A DNA stretch of 64,000 nt from Phaeobacter bryozoorum (GCF_041893525.1 NZ_CP169068.1); one strand, 5' to 3'. Positions 24,061 to 33,760 are shown, counted from the stretch's first letter. Notes: generated by a model from the sequence alone, not told the origin. Translations and numbers: made by a program.

Positions 24061-24957
24061 GTGATCGAACTCAAGGATCTCAGGTTGCTGAGCGCTTTGG
24101 CGCGTCACCGCCATTTTGCCAAGGCCGCGCAGGACTGCGGCATGTCGCAGCCGGCGTTTTCAATGCGGATCCGCAATCTGGAAGAGCGCCTGGGCGTGTC
24201 CATCGTGCGCCGGGGCAATCGGTTTCAGGGGCTGACGGAAGAGGGTCTGATGATCGTGCGCCGGGCCCGCTCGATCCTGGATGAGGCCAAGGCGCTGGAG
24301 CAGGAGGTGGCCGCCGCACGTGGCGAGGTCACCGGCACGCTGGTGCTGGGGGTGGTGCCCACCGCAACAGCCTATGCCGCGCAGATGGTGGACCGGCTGC
24401 ATCTCACCCACCCACGGGTTCTGGCCCGGATCGAGGTGCTGAGCTCGCTGGTGATCCAGCAGCGCCTGTTTGACGGGACAATTGATGCAGGCGTCACCTA
24501 TCACGACAGCCTGGGTCCCGATCAGGTGACCATCCAGCCGCTATATGAGGAGACTTATGTGCTGGTCGCCCCCGAGGCGATGGTGGTGGATCGCGGACAT
24601 GGCGCGGACAGTATTTCCTGGGCCGAGGCAGCAGAGCTGCCGCTCAGCCTGCTGGAGCCGCAGATGCAGAATCGCCGGATTCTGGACCGGATCTTCGCCG
24701 ATCAGGGGCTGCGGCCGCAGGTGCGTTCGGATTCCAGCGGGTTCATGTCGGCGATTGTGATGGCGCGGGCGGGCTCGGTTGCCACGATCCTACCGGAAGC
24801 CCTGATGGATGCGCTGGGGCCGCTGTCCGGCGCCCGGGTGCTGCGGCTGGTCGATCCGACGCCGAGCAGGCCTATTTGTATGGTCACATTGGACCGCCAG
24901 CCCGAACTGACGACGGTGAAGGCGATGAAGGGCGTGGTTGACGATTTCAAGCAATAA
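24061..24957 (+). CDS. LysR-family regulator beside the formate dehydrogenase genes
   Basis: A 298-residue LysR regulator. The N-terminal helix-turn-helix (FAKAAQDCGMSQPAFSMRIRNLEERLG) is followed by a periplasmic-binding-like effector domain ending VKAMKGVVDDFKQ. GTG 24061 is preceded by AAGGAAAACGAGC. It lies directly upstream of fdsGB on the same strand. FdsR-type LysR regulators are known next to soluble formate dehydrogenase operons, so it probably controls this operon. An inverted repeat at 24966-24998 is a candidate site. Confidence 0.9.
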   Translation: MIELKDLRLLSALARHRHFAKAAQDCGMSQPAFSMRIRNLEERLGVSIVRRGNRFQGLTEEGLMIVRRARSILDEAKALEQEVAAARGEVTGTLVLGVVPTATAYAAQMVDRLHLTHPRVLARIEVLSSLVIQQRLFDGTIDAGVTYHDSLGPDQVTIQPLYEETYVLVAPEAMVVDRGHGADSISWAEAAELPLSLLEPQMQNRRILDRIFADQGLRPQVRSDSSGFMSAIVMARAGSVATILPEALMDALGPLSGARVLRLVDPTPSRPICMVTLDRQPELTTVKAMKGVVDDFKQ

Positions 24958-24965
24958 GCGTTCGT

Positions 24966-24998
24966 TATCGTACCTTTGAATTTTCCGATTTGACGATA
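24966..24998 (+). promoter_or_regulatory. Inverted repeat upstream of fdsGB, possible LysR site
   Basis: TATCGT (24966-24971) and ACGATA (24993-24998) form an inverted repeat with a 21-bp spacer, between the LysR stop and the fdsGB start. The position suits a LysR-type activation site. The assignment is by position and symmetry only. Confidence 0.4.
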
Positions 24999-25050
24999 GG
25001 CTTCTTCAATGGAATGCCGCCTTATCTGGCATCGCGAAGTGGAGGTCATC

Positions 25051-26739
25051 GTGGCACCTTTGGACAATAGCAAGGGCGTTTGGAAATCTGGCAAAGGCAA
25101 GGGGCGCAAAACGCCCAAGGGCCGACAGCTGGATGATCAGGCGCATAGCGAGGTTCTGGACCTGCTTGGCGATCGGCCCCGCAACCGGGATCTCCTGATC
25201 GAGTTCCTGCATCTCATTCAGGACAAATACGGCTGCCTCAGCGCGGCGCATATCCGGGCGCTGGCCGAGGAGATGCGCACCGGTCAGGCGGAGATCTACG
25301 AGGTCGCCACTTTCTACGCCCATTTCGATGTGGTGAAGGAAGGCGAGACCCCGCCGCCGGCGCTGACCATCCGGGTCTGTGACTCGCTCTCCTGCGAGCT
25401 GGCCGGGGCCGAAGCGCTGAAGAAGGCGCTGGAAGATGGGCTGGATGCCTCTCAGGTCCGCGTGCTGCGCGCACCCTGCATGGGCCGCTGCGACACGGCG
25501 CCGGTGCTGGAAATCGGCCACAACCACATCGACCACGCTACGGTTGAGAAGGTGGAAGCGGCGATTGCGGCAGATGATACCCACGCGCATATCCCCGCGT
25601 ATGAAACCTTTGCCGCTTATGAGGCGGATGGCGGCTATGCCACGTTGAAAGACCTGCGCGCAAATGGCGACTGGGAAGCGGTTCAGGCCAAGGTCAAAGA
25701 AGCCGGTCTGCGCGGTCTGGGCGGCGCTGGTTTCCCGTCCGGCACCAAATGGGGTTTCGTGCGCGCCAACGAAGGTCCGCGTTATCTGGCCGTGAACGGC
25801 GATGAGGGCGAGCCGGGCACCTTCAAGGATCGCTACTACCTTGAGCGCACGCCGCATGTGTTCCTCGAGGGGATGCTGATTGCCGCCTGGGCGGTCGAGG
25901 CCGAGAAAGCCTTTATCTATATGCGCGACGAATACCCGGCGGTGCTGGAAATTCTGCGTCGTGAGATCACCGCGCTGGAAGAGGCCGGTATCGTCGAGGC
26001 AGGTTACATCGACCTGCGCCGCGGGGCAGGGGCCTATATCTGCGGCGAAGAAAGCGCGATGATTGAATCGATCGAAGGCAAGCGCGGCGAGCCGCGCCAC
26101 CGTCCGCCGTTTGTGGCGCAGGTGGGTGTCTTTGGTCGTCCGACCCTCGTGCACAACGTGGAAACCCTCTACTGGGTCGCCAAGATCAACCGCGAAGGCC
26201 CGGAATGCCTGAACTCAATTGAGAAGAACGGCCGCAAGGGGCTGCGCAGCTATTCTGTCTCGGGCCGGGTGAAGAGCCCGGGCGTGCATCTGCTGCCTGC
26301 CGGTTCCACCATCACCGACATCATCGAGGCCTGCGGCGGTTTGCTGGATGGCCACGTCTTCAAGGCCTATCAGCCGGGCGGCCCCTCCTCGGGCCTGCTG
26401 CCTGCGTCGATGAATGATATCCCGCTGGATTTTGACACGTTGCAGCCGCATGGCACCTTCATCGGGTCCGCCGCTGTTGTGGTGCTGTCCGATCAGGACT
26501 CGGCCCGTGACGCGGCGCTGAACATGCTGCGCTTTTTCGAAGACGAAAGCTGCGGCCAGTGCACCCCCTGCCGGGTGGGCTGTGAGAAAGCCGTCAAGCT
26601 GATGAGCGAGAAGAAATGGGATCAGGGCCTCTTGGAAGAGCTGAGCACCGCAATGGTCGATGCTTCGATCTGCGGTCTGGGACAGGCCGCACCCAACCCG
26701 ATCCGCCTGACCATGAAACATTTTCCGGATGAGGTCTGA
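25051..26739 (+). CDS. fdsB: NAD-dependent formate dehydrogenase, fused gamma-beta subunit (FdsG-FdsB)
   Basis: This 562-residue fusion forms the electron-output module of the cytoplasmic formate dehydrogenase and passes electrons from FdsA to NAD+. The N-terminal NuoE-like part binds [2Fe-2S] through CDSLSCE and CMGRCD. The NuoF-like part has the NADH loop GLRGLGGAGFPSGTKW, the FMN region GDEGEPGTFKDR with GAGAYICGEESAM, and the [4Fe-4S] cysteines ESCGQCTPCRVGCEK. GTG 25051 has GTGGAGGTCATC upstream and gives the natural N-terminus MAPLDNSKG; an ATG 14 codons earlier has a poorer site. fdsA starts three bases after the stop. Confidence 0.93.
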   Translation: MAPLDNSKGVWKSGKGKGRKTPKGRQLDDQAHSEVLDLLGDRPRNRDLLIEFLHLIQDKYGCLSAAHIRALAEEMRTGQAEIYEVATFYAHFDVVKEGETPPPALTIRVCDSLSCELAGAEALKKALEDGLDASQVRVLRAPCMGRCDTAPVLEIGHNHIDHATVEKVEAAIAADDTHAHIPAYETFAAYEADGGYATLKDLRANGDWEAVQAKVKEAGLRGLGGAGFPSGTKWGFVRANEGPRYLAVNGDEGEPGTFKDRYYLERTPHVFLEGMLIAAWAVEAEKAFIYMRDEYPAVLEILRREITALEEAGIVEAGYIDLRRGAGAYICGEESAMIESIEGKRGEPRHRPPFVAQVGVFGRPTLVHNVETLYWVAKINREGPECLNSIEKNGRKGLRSYSVSGRVKSPGVHLLPAGSTITDIIEACGGLLDGHVFKAYQPGGPSSGLLPASMNDIPLDFDTLQPHGTFIGSAAVVVLSDQDSARDAALNMLRFFEDESCGQCTPCRVGCEKAVKLMSEKKWDQGLLEELSTAMVDASICGLGQAAPNPIRLTMKHFPDEV

Positions 26740-26742
26740 GCC

Positions 26743-29518
26743 ATGAGCGATAAAGTCACTTTCACACTCGATGGCGAGCAGGTCACGGCAGAGAAGGGCC
26801 TGACCATTTGGGAAGTCGCCAACGGCCGCGGGCTGAAGATCCCGCATCTGTGCCACAAGCCGCAGCCGGGCTACCGCCCGGACGGCAACTGCCGTGCCTG
26901 TATGGTCGAGATCGAGGGCGAGCGCACGCTGGCCGCCTCCTGTATCCGCGAACCTGCCGAGGGCATGGTGGTCACCACCAACAACGCGCGCGCTGAAAAC
27001 GCCCGCAAGATGGTGATGGAACTGCTGATCGCGGACCAGCCGAAGCAGGAGGAGGCGCGCGATAAGTCCTCGCATCTGTGGGATATGGCGGAGCTGAACG
27101 GGGTTTCAGAAGTCGCGTTTCCCCAAGCTGGAAAAGAACCGAATCCCGCTGCTGGATGACAGCCATGTGGCGATGAAGGTCAATCTGGACGCCTGTATTT
27201 CCTGTAACCTCTGTGTGCGGGCCTGCCGCGAGGTGCAGGTCAATGACGTGATCGGTATGGCCGGCCGCGGTCATGACGCCTACCCGGTGTTCGATCTGGC
27301 GGATCCGATGGGGCAGTCCTCCTGCGTGGCCTGCGGCGAATGTGTGCAGGCCTGCCCGACCGGCGCGCTGATGCCCGCGACCGTGATGGATGACCAGCAG
27401 GTCGGCGACAGCAAGGATTATGATTCCGAGACCGAAAGCGTCTGCCCGTTCTGCGGTGTCGGCTGCAAGGTCTCGCTCAAGGTCAAGGACGGCAAGGTCA
27501 AATATGTCGATGGCATCAATGGCCCCGCAAACGAAGGCCGCCTGTGCGTCAAGGGCCGCTTTGGTTTTGACTACATCCACCACCCGCACCGCCTGACCAA
27601 GCCGCTGATCCGCCGCGACGACGCGCGGGCCAAGGGCCTGAACGTCGATCCCGGTAATCTCTCGACCCATTTCCGCGAAGCCTCCTGGGAAGAGGCGATG
27701 GATCTGGCCGCCAAGGGCCTGATGCGCCTGCGCGATGAGAACCCGAAATCGGTTGCGGGCTTCGGCTCGGCGAAATGCACCAATGAAGAGGCGTACCTCT
27801 TCCAGAAGTTCATCCGTCAGGGCTTCAAGCACAACAACGTCGACCACTGCACCCGCCTGTGCCACGCGTCCTCGGTTGCGGCGCTGATCGAGAACGTCGG
27901 CTCCGGTGCTGTGACCGCGACCTTCAACGAGATTGAGAACGCCGACGTGGCAATCGTGATCGGCTCCAACCCGATCGAGAACCACCCGGTGGCGGCGACC
28001 TACTTCAAGCAGTTCACCAAGCGCGGCGGCAAGCTCATCGTGATGGATCCGCGCGGCGTTGGCCTGCGCCGGTTCGCGACCGAAATGGTGCAGTTCCGCC
28101 CCGGCGCGGATGTGTCGATGCTGAACGCAATCATGAATGTGATCGTCGAGGAAGAGCTCTACGACAGTCAGTACATCCACCGCTGGACCGAGAACTGGGA
28201 GGCCGAGAAAGAGCATCTGAAGCAGTTCACGCCCGAGAAAATGTCGGAAATCTGCGGCATCAGCCCCGATCAGCTGCGCCGTGTTGCCCGGATCTTTGCC
28301 GGTGGGAATGCGGGTCTGATCTTCTGGGGTATGGGGATTTCCCAGCACATCCACGGGACGGATAACTCGCGCTGCCTGATCTCGCTGGCGTTAATGACTG
28401 GCAACGTGGGCAAACCGGGCGCAGGTCTGCACCCGCTGCGCGGCCAGAACAACGTGCAGGGCGCGTCGGACGCGGGCCTGATCCCGATGTTCCTGCCGGA
28501 CTATCAGACCGTGACGTCGGATGACGTGCGCAAGAGCTTCACCGATGTCTGGGGCGGCGGCGACTTCTCGAACGAGAAGGGCCTGACCGTGACCGAGATC
28601 GTGGACGAGGCCTATGCCGGCAATATCAAGGGCATGTATATCCAGGGCGAAAACCCGGCGATGTCCGACCCGGATGCCGATCACGCGCGCGAGGCCTTTG
28701 CCAAGCTGGAGCTGCTGATCGTTCAGGACATCTTCCTGACCGAAACGGCAAACTATGCCGACATCATCCTGCCCGCCTCGGCGCTGTATGAAAAGAACGG
28801 CACCGTGTCGAACACCAACCGCCAGGTGCAGCGTGTGCGCCCCGCCGTTCCGCCTCCGGGTGAGGCGCGCGAGGACTGGCAGGTCACTGTTGAGCTGGCG
28901 CAGCGCATCGGGCTGCCATGGGACTACAAGGATGTCAGCGAAGTCTTTGCCGAGATGAAGCTGAACATGAAGTCGCTGAACAACATCACCTGGGAGCGTC
29001 TGGAGACCGAGACCATCACCTATCCGTCGCTGCATGAGACCGATCCCGGTCAGGCGATTGTGTTCGGCGATGGCTTCCCGCGCCCCGAGGGCCGCGCCCG
29101 CTTTACCCCGGCATCGGTGATCCCGCCGGATGAGGCGCCGGATGCGGACTACCCGATGATCATGACCACCGGCCGCCAGCTGGAGCATTGGCACACCGGG
29201 TCGATGACCCGTCGTTCCAAGGTGCTGGATGCGGTGGAGCCGGAGGCGAACTGCTCGCTCAACCCGCGGACGCTGAAGCTGATGGGCGTCGAGCCGGGCG
29301 AGATGGTCCGCCTCACGACCCGCCGCGGTTCGATCGAGATCATGGCGCGCGCCGACCGGGCGATTGCCGAGGATATGGTGTTTGTGCCGTTCGCCTATGT
29401 GGAGGCGGCTGCCAATATCCTGACCAACCCGGCGCTGGACCCCTATGGCAAAATCCCCGAGTTCAAGTTCTCGGCGGTGAAGGTCGAAAAGATCGAAGGA
29501 CAGATCGCAGCCGAGTGA
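26743..29518 (+). pseudogene. fdsA: NAD-dependent formate dehydrogenase alpha subunit (FdsA), interrupted by a +1 frameshift
   Basis: FdsA oxidises formate to CO2 at a molybdenum bis-MGD site. The first frame (26743-27159) carries the N-terminal [2Fe-2S] domain (PHLCHKP, DGNCRACMVEIEG, AASC). After an extra G at 27112 the correct frame continues to 29518 with the ferredoxin-like clusters (CISCNLCVRACREVQ and CVACGECVQACPTGAL), the CPFCGVGCK cluster, and the active-site stretch VDHCTRLCHASS that holds the Mo-ligating Cys. The restored protein would have about 924 residues, normal length. Everything else is well conserved, so the shift is either recent or a sequencing error. Confidence 0.9.
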
Positions 29519-29547
29519 TCCGGCAGGTCGTCTGGCGAAGATCAAAG

Positions 29548-29577
29548 CGGGCGCGGAACCTAAGGGTTCCGCGCCCG
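29548..29577 (+). terminator. Hairpin after fdsA
   Basis: A 13-bp perfect stem (CGGGCGCGGAACC and its complement) closes a TAAG loop 30 bp after the fdsA stop. There is no strong U-tract, but the position suits operon termination. Confidence 0.7.
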
Positions 29578-29777
29578 TTGTCTTCGGTGGCGCTGCGCTG
29601 GCGCCCGGCGCGGGCGCGGCCCGTTGCAGCGTTGGAAACAAAGACGAACCGTGTCGGGCGCATGAGATACAGCCGGGCGCGACCTGCGCCGGGCCCAATG
29701 GGCGCGGCGCCTGACCCAACGGGAGGTGGGGGCTCCGCCGCCAGCCGACGGGCGGGATTGGCGCGGCCTCTGAAGGG

Positions 29778-30059
29778 TCAGGCCAGAAGCGTGATCGCGC
29801 TCCTGCCGGCGGCTTGTCGCAGCGCGTGGACGTCCTGCAGCTCGGGGTCGTTGATCCAGCCCTTGGCGGCCTCTGGACTGGCAAACTGGAGGATCACCCC
29901 GATGCCGGTGGCATCGCGCGTGCCTTCGATCACGGTCTGCTGCGGGGTTGAGACCAGCACTTTGGCGCCGTGTTTCTGCAAGGCGGCGCCTGCTTTTTCA
30001 CGATATGCCGCCATAGTCTCGGGGTCTTGCAGGAGGAGGTTTACGTAGACATAGGCCAT
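29778..30059 (-). CDS. DUF1330 family protein
   Basis: A 93-residue cytoplasmic protein of the DUF1330 family (dimeric alpha-beta barrel, unknown function). It starts MAYVYVNLLLQDPETMAAYR and contains the family pattern VIEGTRDATGIGVILQFAS with PEAAKGWINDPEL. ATG 30059 has AAAGGACAACAG upstream. It is divergent from the LysR regulator at 30155 with a palindromic operator between, so it is probably that regulator's target. Confidence 0.87.
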   Translation of the reverse strand: MAYVYVNLLLQDPETMAAYREKAGAALQKHGAKVLVSTPQQTVIEGTRDATGIGVILQFASPEAAKGWINDPELQDVHALRQAAGRSAITLLA

Positions 30060-30137
30060 CTGTTGTCCTTTCACTGTTGATGGCGTCTTGATGCCGGGAA
30101 GCGTGCCGCGAGAAAACACATGCAATCGTGTGCCGCC

Positions 30138-30153
30138 CATGCGAAAACGCATG
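30138..30153. promoter_or_regulatory. Palindromic operator between DUF1330 and LysR genes
   Basis: CATGCG AAAA CGCATG is a perfect 6-bp inverted repeat. It ends one base before the LysR start codon at 30155, so a protein bound there would block LysR translation initiation or transcription and could control the divergent gene. Confidence 0.55.
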
Positions 30154-30154
30154 T

Positions 30155-31030
30155 ATGCAGATCAACTGGGATGACATGCGGACCATTCTGGCGCTGGTGC
30201 GGGCCGGATCCCTGGCCGGGGCCGCGCAGGCGCTGTCCGTCAGCTACACAACCGTGGCGCGCCGTGTGCAGCGGGCCGAGGACATGCTGGGGCGGCCGCT
30301 GTTCGAGCGTCGGCCCGAAGGCTATCTGGCCACCGCCGAGGCGGAAGAGCTGGCCGCGGCAGCGCGGCGGATGGAGCAGGCCGAGCAATCGGCCCTGCGC
30401 AACCTGTCGGGCCGCGATCAGAGCCTTTCGGGTGAGCTGGTGCTGACGGCGCCACAGCTGCTGATCCAAAGCCATCTCGCGCCATTTCTGGCGCAGTTCT
30501 GCGCGGACCACTCGGAGGTCGAGCTGACGGTTCGCGCGACCAATGATGTGCTGGACCTGACCCGGCGCGAGGCGGATCTGGCGATCCGGATCAGCCGGAC
30601 GCCGGGCGACAGCCTGGTGGGGCTGCATCTGGCCGATCAGAAAACCGCCTGCGTCGCGCGGCGGGATCTGGTGGCGCGGGCTTTGGCGGATCCCGCTGCG
30701 CCCTTGGACTGGGTGATCTACAGCGGCTATGACGCGCCGCCAAAGGCCGCGCTGCAACGTTATCCGAACCATCGGATCCGGGCGCGGTTTGACGATATGA
30801 CTTCGCTGATCGCGGCGGCAAAGGCGGGGCTGGGCGCGGTCAGGATGCCGATCTATCTGGCGCGCAGTGATCCGGATCTGGAGCCGCTGCCGGGGGTTGC
30901 GCCGCAGGATTACGCGCCGATCTGGGTGCTGAGCCATCCGGACCTGCTGACCTCTGCCAAGGTGCGCGCGTTCAAGACCGCGCTAAAAGGCTTCTTCCGC
31001 AGCCGTGCCGGGGAGTTCACCGCCTTTTAG
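30155..31030 (+). CDS. LysR-family transcriptional regulator
   Basis: A 291-residue LysR protein. The helix-turn-helix (GSLAGAAQALSVSYTTVARRVQRAEDMLG) is followed by RPLFERRPEGYLATAEAEEL and an effector domain. The TTVARRV recognition helix is typical of the subgroup that controls quinone or aldehyde stress genes. ATG 30155 gives the usual start MQINWDDMRTILAL; upstream in-frame codons overlap the operator. The gene diverges from the DUF1330 gene. Confidence 0.9.
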   Translation: MQINWDDMRTILALVRAGSLAGAAQALSVSYTTVARRVQRAEDMLGRPLFERRPEGYLATAEAEELAAAARRMEQAEQSALRNLSGRDQSLSGELVLTAPQLLIQSHLAPFLAQFCADHSEVELTVRATNDVLDLTRREADLAIRISRTPGDSLVGLHLADQKTACVARRDLVARALADPAAPLDWVIYSGYDAPPKAALQRYPNHRIRARFDDMTSLIAAAKAGLGAVRMPIYLARSDPDLEPLPGVAPQDYAPIWVLSHPDLLTSAKVRAFKTALKGFFRSRAGEFTAF

Positions 31031-31231
31031 CGCAGGCGCCGGGTGGCGGCTCTCTCTCGGTCACGAGACCCGCCGGTCACCCCTGACCGGTCACCATCGG
31101 CGCTGCCGTGTCGTGCGGGGCTCTTGACAGGGTCGGAAATTGACCTGACACATATGTCCAGAGCTGTGATCTTGTCGGCGGATCCCGCGCGCCCTCGCTT
31201 TGGTGGTCCGCGCCATTTGCAGGAGCCTGTC

Positions 31232-33289
31232 ATGTCCAACGATCCCTTGTTGCAGCCCTATCAGCTGAAACATCTGACACTGCGCAATCGGATCATGACC
31301 ACAAGTCATGAACCGGCCTATCCCGAGGACGGCATGCCAAAGGAGCGCTATGCGGCCTATCACGCCGAACGGGCCAAGGCGGGCGTGGCATTGGCGATGA
31401 CGGCAGGCTCCGCGGCGGTATCCCGTGACAGCCCGCCGGTGTTCAACAATATCCTCGCCTATAAGGATGAGGTGGTGCCCTGGATCCGCAATCTGACCGA
31501 CCAGCTGCATGAGCATGGTTGCGCGGCGATGATCCAGCTGACCCATCTGGGGCGCCGCACCGGTTGGGACAAAGGCGACTGGCTGCCCTCGATCAGCTCG
31601 TCGCGCCACCGCGAACCTGCACACCGCGCCTTTCCGAAGCTGGCGGAGGATTGGGACATCACCCGCGTCATCGCCGATTTCGCCGATGCTGCGGAGCGGA
31701 TGCAGGCCGGGGGCATGGATGGGATCGAGTTGCAGGTCTATGGCCATCTTCTGGATCAGTTCTGGTCGCCGCTGACCAATGATCTGGACGGGCCATATGG
31801 CGGCCAGACGCTCGACAGTCGGATGGCGCTGCCGATGGCGGTGCTGGCGGCGGTCCGCGAGCGGGTGGGGGACGAGTTCATCGTTGGCCTGCGGTATACG
31901 GCGGATGAGGCGGCGGCAGGCGGCATCTCGCCCGACGAGGGGCTGGAGATGTCCAGACGCTTGGCCGCCAGCGGCATGGTGGATTTCCTGAATGTGATCC
32001 GGGGCCGCATCCATACGGATCCGGCAATGACCGATGTGATCCCGGTGCAGGGGATGCCGTCTGCGCCGCATCTGGATTTTGCCGGTGCGGTCCGGCAGGC
32101 GACGGGCCTGCCCACCTTTCATGCCGCCCGCATCCCCGATGTGGCCACCGCCCGCCATGCGATTGCCGGGGGGCTTCTTGATATGGTGGGGATGACCCGC
32201 GCCCATATGGCCGATCCCCATATCGTGCAGAAGATCAGGGAGGGGCGCGAGGAGGACATCCGCCCCTGTGTAGGCGCGACCTATTGTCTGGACAGGATCT
32301 ATCAGGCGGGAGAGGCGCTGTGCATTCACAACGCCGCAACCGGGCGTGAGCTGACGATGCCACATGTGATCACCCGCGCCGCAGAGCCCAAACAGGTGGT
32401 GATTGTCGGCGCTGGCCCCGGCGGGCTGGAGGCCGCGCGCGTTGCCGCAGAGCGCGGCCATGCGGTCACCGTATTTGAGGCAGCCTCCGATCCCGGCGGT
32501 CAAATTCGCCTGACCGCACAGAACCCGCGCCGCCGCGAGATGATGGGCATCATCGACTGGCGCATGGCGCAATGTGCGGCACGGGATGTGCAGTTTCGAT
32601 TCAACACCTGGGCCGAGGCGCAGGATGTGATCGGGCTTGCGCCGGATGTGGTGATCGTGGCCACCGGTGGCCTGCCGAATATGCAGCTGTTCGAGGCGGG
32701 CGAGGAGGCGGCGCATGTTGTCTCGGCCTGGGATATCATTTCGGGGGATGTTAAGCCGGGCGGCTCGGTGCTGATATATGACGAAAGCGGCGATCACCCC
32801 GCGCTTCAGGCGGCCGAGGTTGCGGCCCAGGCGGGCGCGACGGTTGAGGTGATGACCCCGGACCGGGTCTTTGCCCCCAATGTGATGGCGATGAACCTTG
32901 TCCCTTATATGCGCAGCCTGCAGGACCTGGACGTGACCTTCACCGTGGCGCGGCGCCTGCTGGAGGTCCGCAAGGAAGGCAACCGGCTTCTGGCGGTGCT
33001 GGGGACGGATTACAGCGGCCATCGCTCCAGCAAGCTCTATGATCAGGTTGTGCTCAACTACGGCACGCTGCCGCTGGACGATCTCTATTTCGACCTGAAG
33101 CCGCATAGTCTGAATGGCGGGCAGGTCGATTACGACGCCCTGATCGCCGGGAGGCCGCAGCCGCACGGGCGCCCGGCCAAAGCAGCGGGGCAGGGGGGCT
33201 TTCAGCTGTTTCGGATCGGCGATGCGGTCTCGGCCCGCAACACCCATGCGGCGATCTATGACGCCCTGCGCCTGATGAAGGACATCTGA
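31232..33289 (+). CDS. NADH:flavin oxidoreductase, probable N-methylproline demethylase
   Basis: This 685-residue enzyme has an Old Yellow Enzyme-type FMN barrel, an iron-sulphur segment and a C-terminal FAD/NAD(P)-binding domain, as in the trimethylamine/dienoyl-CoA reductase family. The start MSNDPLLQPYQLKHLTLRNR followed by TTSHEPAYPEDGMPKERYAAYH closely resembles stachydrine-pathway N-methylproline demethylases (StcD/HpbB type). Iron-sulphur cysteines are in RPCVGATYCLDRIYQ and EALCIHN. The dinucleotide motif is VVIVGAGPGGLEAARVA. TTGCAGGAGCCTGTC supports ATG 31232. No other stachydrine gene is adjacent, so the substrate is inferred from similarity only. Confidence 0.85.
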   Translation: MSNDPLLQPYQLKHLTLRNRIMTTSHEPAYPEDGMPKERYAAYHAERAKAGVALAMTAGSAAVSRDSPPVFNNILAYKDEVVPWIRNLTDQLHEHGCAAMIQLTHLGRRTGWDKGDWLPSISSSRHREPAHRAFPKLAEDWDITRVIADFADAAERMQAGGMDGIELQVYGHLLDQFWSPLTNDLDGPYGGQTLDSRMALPMAVLAAVRERVGDEFIVGLRYTADEAAAGGISPDEGLEMSRRLAASGMVDFLNVIRGRIHTDPAMTDVIPVQGMPSAPHLDFAGAVRQATGLPTFHAARIPDVATARHAIAGGLLDMVGMTRAHMADPHIVQKIREGREEDIRPCVGATYCLDRIYQAGEALCIHNAATGRELTMPHVITRAAEPKQVVIVGAGPGGLEAARVAAERGHAVTVFEAASDPGGQIRLTAQNPRRREMMGIIDWRMAQCAARDVQFRFNTWAEAQDVIGLAPDVVIVATGGLPNMQLFEAGEEAAHVVSAWDIISGDVKPGGSVLIYDESGDHPALQAAEVAAQAGATVEVMTPDRVFAPNVMAMNLVPYMRSLQDLDVTFTVARRLLEVRKEGNRLLAVLGTDYSGHRSSKLYDQVVLNYGTLPLDDLYFDLKPHSLNGGQVDYDALIAGRPQPHGRPAKAAGQGGFQLFRIGDAVSARNTHAAIYDALRLMKDI

Positions 33290-33633
33290 CCGTCTGAGTT
33301 TGACGGTGTTAGGTGTGATTCACGGGTTTTGGGTGTTCTGGGTTGTGGATATGTTTGGTGAGTTTGTGGGTAAGTGGCTTGTTGCTGGGTGTGTGGGTGT
33401 GGTCTGGCGGTTTTCTGCGGGATTTCAGGTCAGGTCTGCTGACTTTGTTTCCATGTAAGCCGTTGTAAATATTGAGTTTCGTGTTTTTCTTGGCGGAAAC
33501 TCTCATTTTCCTGAATTTTGGTGTTGCGGCCATGCTTAACTGGCCTTAGAACCCCCTTCACCGGCGGCGCTGAGGCGCTGCTGAGACACACCGGACGGTA
33601 CGGCGGGGACGCTGGATTGGACGGGAAACGCGG

Positions 33634-33696
33634 CGGAGAGACGCTGGGACGGGCCGGAGAGACGGTTGGACGCATCGGAAAGACGGTGGCATTTAT
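33634..33696 (+). repeat. Three imperfect 21-bp tandem repeats
   Basis: Units begin at 33634 (CGGAGAGACGCTGGGACGGG), 33655 (CGGAGAGACGGTTGGACGCA) and 33676 (CGGAAAGACGGTGGCATTTA). The first two are clearly related; the third keeps the first half. Confidence 0.7.
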
Positions 33697-33760
33697 GAGG
33701 GTTTGATCGGCGGGCGCGTCAGGAATTTGGCGCATCTGTTGGTTATTGTCTCTGGATGTA

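Noticed and set aside
31091..33247. Long minus-strand open frame opposite the flavin oxidoreductase
   Set aside because: It has low-complexity His/Arg-rich content and no family motif. The plus strand is clearly the oxidoreductase.
33430..33735. Ser/Pro-rich minus-strand frame before the rRNA operon
   Set aside because: It reflects the 21-bp repeats and lies in the expected rrn promoter region, without a ribosome site.
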